A stretch of DNA of 38,549 bases from Clostridiales bacterium. Its GTDB lineage: Bacteria; Bacillota; Clostridia; Lachnospirales; Lachnospiraceae. The stretch spans positions 1-38,549 of the forward strand of contig JAJQCD010000021.1 of NCBI GenBank assembly GCA_021202925.1, written 5' to 3'. The position numbers were made by a program, and so were the translations under genes. Shown piece after piece: positions 33,701-38,549 of the stretch (position 1 is its first letter; every line of letters starts with the position of its first letter). The notes beneath the pieces were generated by a model. The model saw nothing but the letters and a program-made list of their open reading frames with translations, searched no databases and was not told the DNA's origin.

Positions 33701-33973
33701 CTATTCTTCTTCATCCAGGCACCCTGCCTCCCGCAGCGTATCCAGAAAAGCCTTTACATCCTGCGCTGCCTGCTCGCGGGTGACATCATATTCTGCTGCC
33801 AATCTATTCACAAGGTCCTCCTTCGAGATTCCCTGCAACAGGTAATCCCAGCAAAATGCGCCTGTATCATTCAGTTTTATCATTCCATTTAACGATTTGC
33901 TTGCCGGGCCAACTGCAACGACCACATATTTGCCCGCTACTTTTCTGAGAATAAAACCTTTTCTGATTTTCAT
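33701..33973 (-). CDS. PqqD-like RiPP recognition element
   Basis: A 90-residue stand-alone PqqD-family protein. It has N-terminal strands (MKIRKGFILRKVAGKYVVVAVG), the middle motif MIKLNDTGAFCWDYLLQG and a C-terminal helical part (EDLVNRLAAEYDVTREQAAQDV, then FLDTLREAGCL). Such proteins bind the precursor leader and hand it to the radical SAM enzyme. AAGGA lies 5 bases before the ATG; a longer upstream frame is rejected. It lies between the precursor and the exporter. A hairpin (8-base arms, GTGGGGAA/TTCCCCAC around 34030-34072) in the preceding gap may set expression relative to the precursor. Confidence 0.88.
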   Translation of the reverse strand: MKIRKGFILRKVAGKYVVVAVGPASKSLNGMIKLNDTGAFCWDYLLQGISKEDLVNRLAAEYDVTREQAAQDVKAFLDTLREAGCLDEEE

Positions 33974-34151
33974 GTAAATCCTTTCACTCGTTTCTTTTCT
34001 TTCCTGTTCCTTCATACATTTAAAGAGAATGTGGGGAAACAAAACGATAACATACCGCCCTGCTTCCCCACGGTCTTCAGGCACAACGATACCCAAAGCG
34101 ATCGGGCAGTCTCAGACAGACTTCCCTCCAGACACTGCGAGAAGCTTCTCC

Positions 34152-34310
34152 TCAATAGTCCAGACTGGTACTGTTCGTACCATAGTCATAGCTTTCGCCA
34201 TTGCCGGTCGGATGCGCGCACCCTTGTGGTTTATTCCAGTCCTTTGCTGTTACCACATAATCGTTATCGAAGTTCAGAACCTGTGCCAGGGGCGCCTGAT
34301 ACTTTTTCAT
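34152..34310 (-). CDS. Putative RiPP precursor peptide
   Basis: A 52-residue peptide with a strong GGAGGTGAT ribosome binding site. The first half (MKKYQAPLAQVLNFDNDYVV) resembles the leaders of short clostridial peptides ('YxxPxxxxxxF...D'). V-T-A at 20-22 would suit a signal-peptidase-type cut, leaving a 30-residue core from Lys23. That core contains one Trp (25), one Cys (31), one His and several Gly/Asn/Ser/Tyr, and ends TSLDY. Its own promoter, adjacency to a PqqD-like protein, peptidase-exporter and SPASM enzyme, and the leader-core layout support the call. Crosslink sites are unknown; W-N-K at 25-27 and Cys31 are candidates. Confidence 0.78.
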   Translation of the reverse strand: MKKYQAPLAQVLNFDNDYVVTAKDWNKPQGCAHPTGNGESYDYGTNSTSLDY

Positions 34311-34332
34311 GTTTATCACCTCCTCACTGATA

Positions 34333-34373
34333 CAGTATCCATACTGTGTGGATACCATAAAATATTTATTATA
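34333..34373 (-). promoter_or_regulatory. Promoter and palindrome upstream of the precursor
   Basis: A consensus minus-strand -10 TATAAT (34373-34368) lies ~60 bases before the precursor start; the -35 is poor, hinting at activation. Just downstream, overlapping palindromes (GTATCCA/TGGATAC at 34335-34341 and 34349-34355; CAGTAT/ATACTG at 34333-34346) could be an operator or leader hairpin. Confidence 0.55.
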
Positions 34374-34458
34374 CACAAAATCCAAGATGACGAATTTCCA
34401 TCGCCCCTGTCTTTTGCGATAATCCAGATCATCTGTTATTCCATCCTGCCAGGAATTC

Positions 34459-34532
34459 TCTGCTCCTGCATTCCTTCGCAGGCAATTCGCGCAGCCTGCA
34501 GCGATTGATCGCAATGAATCTGCCAGACCGGT
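34459..34532 (-). pseudogene. C-terminal scrap of a second HPr-kinase-like gene
   Basis: Seventy-four bases that match the 3' end of the kinase gene (36511-36584) at 69 positions; all five differences are transitions. The frame still reads WQIHCDQSLQAARIA and then EGMQEQ. It directly follows a copy of the nucleotidyltransferase leader, so the body of a duplicated nucleotidyltransferase-kinase unit has been deleted. Confidence 0.85.
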
Positions 34533-34536
34533 TTCC

Positions 34537-34595
34537 GTCCTTATGCTTTGTTAAGATTTGCAGCACGAAAATAAGAGCCTGTTTCAGGCTCTTAC
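34537..34595 (-). repeat. Direct repeat: terminator plus leader, copy 2
   Basis: Fifty-nine bases matching 38491-38549 with four mismatches. It comprises the terminator hairpin and the leader with the AAGGAC ribosome binding site of the nucleotidyltransferase gene, but here the gene itself is absent. Confidence 0.88.
34568..34594 (-). terminator. Intrinsic terminator downstream of the AAA/PD-(D/E)XK gene
   Basis: Minus-strand hairpin with arms AAGAGCCTG/CAGGCTCTT and a three-base loop, followed by ATTTT. It ends the upstream transcription unit and insulates the precursor promoter. Confidence 0.82.
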
Positions 34596-34709
34596 CCAGA
34601 CTCATCGCTAATTTGACGAACGTCACTTTATGATAACAACTATACTTTTATGATACGAAATAAGAACCTCAAACAGCTCCTGTTTTTCTTCGTGCCGATT
34701 GTAACTGTC

Positions 34710-36404
34710 TTACTCATCCGCCTGTTCACGCAGAACTCTGCAGTTCTTTCCGCTGAACGCAATTCCATATTCCTCTATTCTGGATACCTGAAAACCCAGG
34801 AAATATTCACTGTAATCCATGTTCCTGATCTGTTGGCAGGCTTCTTCTGCTTTAGACTGAAGTTTTTTTCTGTCATCGGTATGTTTCACTTCGATAATGA
34901 TACCTTTGTTTTCCAGACGATTGATAATGATGATGTCCGCCCTGCCTTTTCCGGCCTCTCGATTCGACTTCACCAACCAACCGGGGCGTCCCTTCGCCAT
35001 ACCGATCAACAGCATATGGTAGCTGGCTTCCTTTTGTTCTTCGGTATTGCCGCCATCCATAAAGCTGATGGATTCTTTCAGACAGGAATTGATGCAGTTT
35101 TCAATCTTTTCTGCCTTACTGTCATCGAATGCCTTATAGAGATCCGACAGGCCGCCCTCTATTTTTCTCAGGAACCATTTCTGTACTTGTTCCCCGAATA
35201 CATGGCGTATTTCGCGGTTAGGGATGGCCAGGCGATATGTCCCGTCTGGGTTCCGTCCACGCTGTGTCAGGTATCCAGTGGTAAATAAAACACTCCAGAG
35301 GTTGTCAATTTCACTGTATATGTCTTTATAGGTAAGCTCGAAAGAGAGCGGTTTATCTACGGTTTTTCCTTCGGAAAGGACTTCCAGGTCATAGCGGGTG
35401 TTGTCGCTTCCCATTTCTATAAAACGATAGACGGTATCGTTTTCACTCATATTTGCCCAGTAGTTTTTGGGTTCCCGGTCTGACGATGCCAAAAGCTGGC
35501 GGCACCAGTTGATCACATCCCATGGACAGTATATGTCGGTGATTCCGATGCGATAACCGTCATACCAGTCTTTCGTGATTTCATAATACTGGCCCAGATC
35601 ATAATCCTCCAGAAGTCTTTGCACTTCCTGATCTGTAAATCCAAACCATTCATCACATACTTCATCGACTAATGTATACATCGTTGGGTTATTTAAATCA
35701 GAGAAGAGACTTTCTTTGGAAACCCGCATGCAGCCTGTCAGGACGCCAAAATACAGAGCTTCATTTGATTTTAACGCATATCCGAAAATCTGGCGGATCA
35801 AAAGAACCATCTGCCTGTAATAATCGTTTTCAAAGGCTTTCTGAAGCGGTGCGTCATATTCGTCAATCAGGATAATGATTTTTTTCCCATAGTGTTTGTA
35901 AAGCAGGTTTGAAAGATGAAATAAGCTGCTGTCTATCAGGCTTTTCCCATTTTTTATATCATGAAAATAATTTTTATCATCATCATCCAGTCTGTCGCTG
36001 TTCGCCAGAAATGAAAAACGTCTGGCCTCCGTTTTGATCACATCCCATATGTTGGCCTCCGCTTTTTCGTATGAGACTCCATTCACCTGCTTCAGCGATA
36101 TGGAAATCACCGGGAACTGTCCCATATATTGTTCACACAATTCCGTTTCTTTTGAGATTTCCAGGCCATCGAAAAGACTTTTGTCTGTCCCGATCTCAAA
36201 GAATCTCTGAAGCATACTGATGTTTATGCTTTTTCCGAAACGGCGCGGCCGTGTGAAGAGATTCACTTCACCCCAGCTGTTCAGTAACTCTTTTATCATT
36301 CCGGTCTTATCTATATAGTAGAAATCATTTGTGCGGATTTTTGCAAAATCATCAATGCCTATCGGCATTCTTTTTTTTTCAGACACCTGCTCACCCCGTT
36401 CCAT
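34710..36404 (-). CDS. AAA-ATPase-like / PD-(D/E)XK nuclease-like protein
   Basis: A 564-residue protein of a family abundant in gut anaerobes. The N-terminal AAA-like domain (PF09820 type, about 10-240) has LPIG-like MPIGIDDFAKI, YIDKTGMI, the P-loop TRPRRFGKS and Walker B IILIDEYDAP. The C-terminal PD-(D/E)XK domain (PF08011 type, about 430-560) has GRADIIIINRLENKGIIIEVK with the catalytic D...ExK. These genes spread horizontally and have no firmly known function; mobile-element or defence roles have been suggested. It lies between the kinase and the precursor and appears unrelated to peptide maturation. The ATG at 36404 is used; a GTG six codons later with GGGGTGA upstream is also plausible. 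Confidence 0.85.
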   Translation of the reverse strand: MERGEQVSEKKRMPIGIDDFAKIRTNDFYYIDKTGMIKELLNSWGEVNLFTRPRRFGKSINISMLQRFFEIGTDKSLFDGLEISKETELCEQYMGQFPVISISLKQVNGVSYEKAEANIWDVIKTEARRFSFLANSDRLDDDDKNYFHDIKNGKSLIDSSLFHLSNLLYKHYGKKIIILIDEYDAPLQKAFENDYYRQMVLLIRQIFGYALKSNEALYFGVLTGCMRVSKESLFSDLNNPTMYTLVDEVCDEWFGFTDQEVQRLLEDYDLGQYYEITKDWYDGYRIGITDIYCPWDVINWCRQLLASSDREPKNYWANMSENDTVYRFIEMGSDNTRYDLEVLSEGKTVDKPLSFELTYKDIYSEIDNLWSVLFTTGYLTQRGRNPDGTYRLAIPNREIRHVFGEQVQKWFLRKIEGGLSDLYKAFDDSKAEKIENCINSCLKESISFMDGGNTEEQKEASYHMLLIGMAKGRPGWLVKSNREAGKGRADIIIINRLENKGIIIEVKHTDDRKKLQSKAEEACQQIRNMDYSEYFLGFQVSRIEEYGIAFSGKNCRVLREQADE

Positions 36405-36484
36405 ATGGTTTTGCTTTTTATGGATTTACCCATATAGTTTATCATAGGAAGCCTCATGTCACAAGTAGCAAAATCCTCTGTTCT

Positions 36485-37237
36485 TCACGAACTAATCAAA
36501 TCAGAAATTTTCTGCTCCTGCATTCCTTCGTAAGCAATTCGTGCAGCCTGCAACGATTGATCACAATGAATCTGCCAGACCGGTATCCGCTCTACGATTC
36601 GTTCCCACATGGTCATCATGGAATCCAGGTTCTCCCAGGACAACATCCGGTGATTCTGATTGGTTCGCATCATCTGCGAAAATGCCATCGCCGGATCCAT
36701 ACGGGTAATATAATTCACTTCGCTGTGATCCAGAAAACCGATTCCCCTTAAAGGAATCTGCGTATTCACCTGATATCCTTCTGATCCGCCAAACGGCGTA
36801 CCACAAATATAACAGCCTCCATTCATAAAACGAATGATGGGGTTATCTCCATTAATAATTCTGGCCCGGGAACCAAAATAATCGAGCCAGAGTTGCGCCT
36901 GCGTCGTTTTTCCGTATCCGCTGGGCGCCGTGAACGCATACCCCACACCATCTACCTCCACCGCGCAGGCATGCATCCAGGCTGCGTCAAACTCAGGTAG
37001 TTGCGGGTATATCGTTCCATGAAGTGCCGAAAACTCAATTTTACCTATACTTGAATATGGATCCAATTCGTCTTCCTGATAAAGCAGAATCAACGGTTCC
37101 AGAATCTCATCTGTTGTCTTTACCCGGATATCCGGTTCCCGATCCGGCTTTACCACATAATCCCTGCAGCGCTTCTCTATCTCGTCATATCGGTTGTCAA
37201 TCTCGACCAAAAGGCCGGCTATTTCAATACAAAACAT
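36485..37237 (-). CDS. HPr-kinase-like P-loop protein (putative RiPP tailoring kinase)
   Basis: A 250-residue protein with an HprK/PEP-carboxykinase-like core. Walker A is APSGYGKTT (104-112), followed by ARIINGDNPIIRF (a nucleotide/metal loop near 125-137), CGTPFGGSEG and the C-terminal IPVWQIHCDQSLQAARIAYE. Homologues sit in RiPP clusters; in the paeninodin lasso peptide cluster such a kinase phosphorylates the precursor. The ATG at 37237 has AGGAG 6 bases upstream; a longer frame is rejected. It follows the nucleotidyltransferase by 22 bases. The C-terminal 74 bases are duplicated near the precursor gene. The substrate here is unknown; Ser/Thr/Tyr residues at the precursor C-terminus are candidates. 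Confidence 0.82.
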   Translation of the reverse strand: MFCIEIAGLLVEIDNRYDEIEKRCRDYVVKPDREPDIRVKTTDEILEPLILLYQEDELDPYSSIGKIEFSALHGTIYPQLPEFDAAWMHACAVEVDGVGYAFTAPSGYGKTTQAQLWLDYFGSRARIINGDNPIIRFMNGGCYICGTPFGGSEGYQVNTQIPLRGIGFLDHSEVNYITRMDPAMAFSQMMRTNQNHRMLSWENLDSMMTMWERIVERIPVWQIHCDQSLQAARIAYEGMQEQKISDLISS

Positions 37238-37259
37238 AACGTTCTCCTGTGAATCCCTC

Positions 37260-38483
37260 TTATTGGTTCCCATCCAATGATCTGCTCATAAATGGGCGAA
37301 GCGACTGATACAGTTTTTGATCCATCCCAGCCTGCCTGTATTTTTGCATCAGATTCAATTTCGGTCGCTCTCCTCTGCTCCGTTGCATCAGATATCTCCC
37401 AAACAATACAAATGGCGCAACCGGCAGCAATACCGGATGCTGTTTGCAAACCGGCCAGTTCGACCGGCTGACGGAGAATAATACAGTGATAAGGCTGGCC
37501 AGACGGTTCGCGGCACCTGGATTGGAAAACAACCGTTCCGCATATTTATCTGACTTGATTCCAAAATTGCCTTCTTTTAAAATCTGCTCTATGACCTTAT
37601 TGGCCGTTTCAGCATCGTATTCCACCGCCCATGGCGCAAACTCTTCCGGCAAACCAAGATAAGCAACACAGACTCTTGTCATGATACCGGCAAAATACAG
37701 AATTCCAAACTCGGCAAGCTTTGGCTGCAATTGCTCCCACAATTTGCTGTCCAGCCTGTTCTTTACAAACACCGCCCAGTCGCACATTTGCCGCAGGCCA
37801 AGGCCGCTGGTCATGAAATGTTCCATCTTATGGATCAGAAGGACAATTGCCGGTTGATCATCCGCCAGGACAGGAAGGTCACCAACATACTGCATCCGTT
37901 CAATCGCGTCATTAAAATATGCTCTGATTTTTCTGACACACTCGGATTCTTCGTTCAGGAACAGACCATTCGGTTCTTTATGAATCTCTACCGTTATTCC
38001 GCCCTTTGAAATGCTCATGTGACAATGATGATTTTCATCCAGGACTTCTCCATAACCGTCTGCCTGCAGAATTTCTACAGCGGCTTTCTGTTGCTCCGGT
38101 TTCACGAGCAAATCGATATCTCCCATAATCCGCAGAGACGGATTTGGATAGAAGACTGCGGAAGAACTCCCCTTCAGAATCATACAGGGAATGCCAACCG
38201 CATTCAGAAGATTGATCACCTGCCTTTGTTCGTAAAGAAGCTGCTCGTTGTGTATGATATGGAAGAGAGAATTCTGCTCCCAACGTTTCGATACTTCATC
38301 CGGAATGCATGTACGTTCCTCGTCTTTGAGAATATCCCAAATGAGAGTTGTGAGAGCCTGGCAGGATGTTTCCTGATAAAGTGTGAACCAGTCTGTTGTC
38401 GCCGGATCAAAATCGGCAGGCGCATTGAATAAAGCCCTGCCCGTAAGCTGTAATAATACTTTTTCTGTTTCGTTCATTTGCAT
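37260..38483 (-). CDS. Nucleotidyltransferase-family protein (PF14907-like)
   Basis: A 407-residue protein with the nucleotidyltransferase core GIPCMILKGSSSAVFYPNP and RIMGDIDLLVKPEQ (D-x-D metal motif, about 135-141), then ITVEIHKEP supplying a third acidic residue. The C-terminal ~220 residues are helical. This family (NTP_transf_5) recurs beside HPr-kinase-like proteins in RiPP clusters, including lasso peptide loci; its reaction is not firmly established. AAGGAC lies 8 bases before the ATG. It is first in the unit with the kinase, preceded by a terminator-leader sequence repeated at 34537-34595. Confidence 0.85.
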   Translation of the reverse strand: MQMNETEKVLLQLTGRALFNAPADFDPATTDWFTLYQETSCQALTTLIWDILKDEERTCIPDEVSKRWEQNSLFHIIHNEQLLYEQRQVINLLNAVGIPCMILKGSSSAVFYPNPSLRIMGDIDLLVKPEQQKAAVEILQADGYGEVLDENHHCHMSISKGGITVEIHKEPNGLFLNEESECVRKIRAYFNDAIERMQYVGDLPVLADDQPAIVLLIHKMEHFMTSGLGLRQMCDWAVFVKNRLDSKLWEQLQPKLAEFGILYFAGIMTRVCVAYLGLPEEFAPWAVEYDAETANKVIEQILKEGNFGIKSDKYAERLFSNPGAANRLASLITVLFSVSRSNWPVCKQHPVLLPVAPFVLFGRYLMQRSRGERPKLNLMQKYRQAGMDQKLYQSLRPFMSRSLDGNQ

Positions 38484-38490
38484 CCGTTCT

Positions 38491-38549
38491 GTCCTTATGC
38501 TCTGTTATGATTTGAAGCACTAAAATAAGAGCCTGTTTCAGGCTCTTAC
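38491..38549 (-). repeat. Direct repeat: terminator plus leader, copy 1
   Basis: Same 59-base sequence as 34537-34595 with four mismatches. The hairpin at 38526-38548 with T-run at 38525-38522 terminates whatever gene lies beyond the window edge, and the following bases form the leader of the nucleotidyltransferase gene. The repeat may extend past the edge. Confidence 0.88.

Noticed and set aside
34429-34626. 65-codon minus-strand frame next to the precursor gene
   Set aside because: It is an out-of-frame reading through the terminator, the repeated leader and the kinase scrap.
30361-38483. A lasso peptide cluster
   Set aside because: The kinase and nucleotidyltransferase pair suggested it, but there is no asparagine-synthetase-like cyclase or B2 protease, and a SPASM enzyme is present instead.

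Overview
The window looks like a chromosomal segment of an anaerobic Firmicute, most probably a Lachnospiraceae-type Clostridium. The evidence is the order rplU-prp-rpmA-obg-yhbY-nadD-yqeK-rsfS, a Prp-processed L27, BspA-type leucine-rich repeats, choline/glucan-binding-type cell-wall repeats, AAA-ATPase/PD-(D/E)XK proteins and strong AGGAGG ribosome binding sites. No rRNA, tRNA or CRISPR array was seen.

Regions. (1) 0-5.4 kb: a complete tyrosine recombinase reads rightward into a perfect 20-bp-arm terminator. It converges on a leftward envelope operon (NlpC/P60 hydrolase, LytR-CpsA-Psr protein, small membrane protein) with a structured leader. (2) 5.4-9.9 kb: a leftward housekeeping block for ribosome maturation and NAD synthesis (rplU, prp, rpmA, terminator, obg, yhbY, nadD, yqeK, rsfS), driven by a clear sigma-A promoter and a probable L21 leader. 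(3) 9.9-16.5 kb: a leftward, overlapping operon of radical SAM protein, DUF2344 protein, RNase G-type nuclease, trkA and trkH. (4) 16.5-24.2 kb: a decay zone of gene remnants. These include an HTH gene with an in-frame stop, an internally deleted ion permease behind a yybP-ykoY (Mn2+) riboswitch, an SDR/nitroreductase chimera, a LysR fragment, a broken GT8 glycosyltransferase with a second scrap of itself, and a metallophosphoesterase head joined to a leucine-rich-repeat lipoprotein. Intact genes between them are a TetR regulator with its operator, a PhlG-type C-C hydrolase, a PPP phosphatase and a UPF0340 protein. (5) 24.4-29.8 kb: a secreted cell-wall-repeat protein with a membrane-anchored partner, then glmS and a VanZ-like gene.

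(6) 30.3-38.5 kb is the most interesting part: a leftward RiPP-type locus. A 52-residue precursor with its own promoter is followed by a PqqD-like recognition element, a fusion of a SipW-like signal peptidase domain with a complete ABC exporter, and a radical SAM/SPASM maturase. Upstream lie a nucleotidyltransferase (PF14907-like), an HPr-kinase-like protein and an AAA/PD-(D/E)XK protein. Between that group and the precursor sits a collapsed second copy of the nucleotidyltransferase-kinase unit: the same terminator and leader, then the last ~75 bp of the kinase. This ties the kinase pair to the RiPP genes historically and suggests tandem duplication followed by deletion.

Working model (inference): the RRE presents the precursor leader to the radical SAM enzyme. 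The kinase and nucleotidyltransferase may add a further modification. The fused peptidase-exporter would cleave after an A-X-A-like V-T-A at residues 20-22 and export a ~30-residue core. All functional statements rest on reading motifs; no database search was run.
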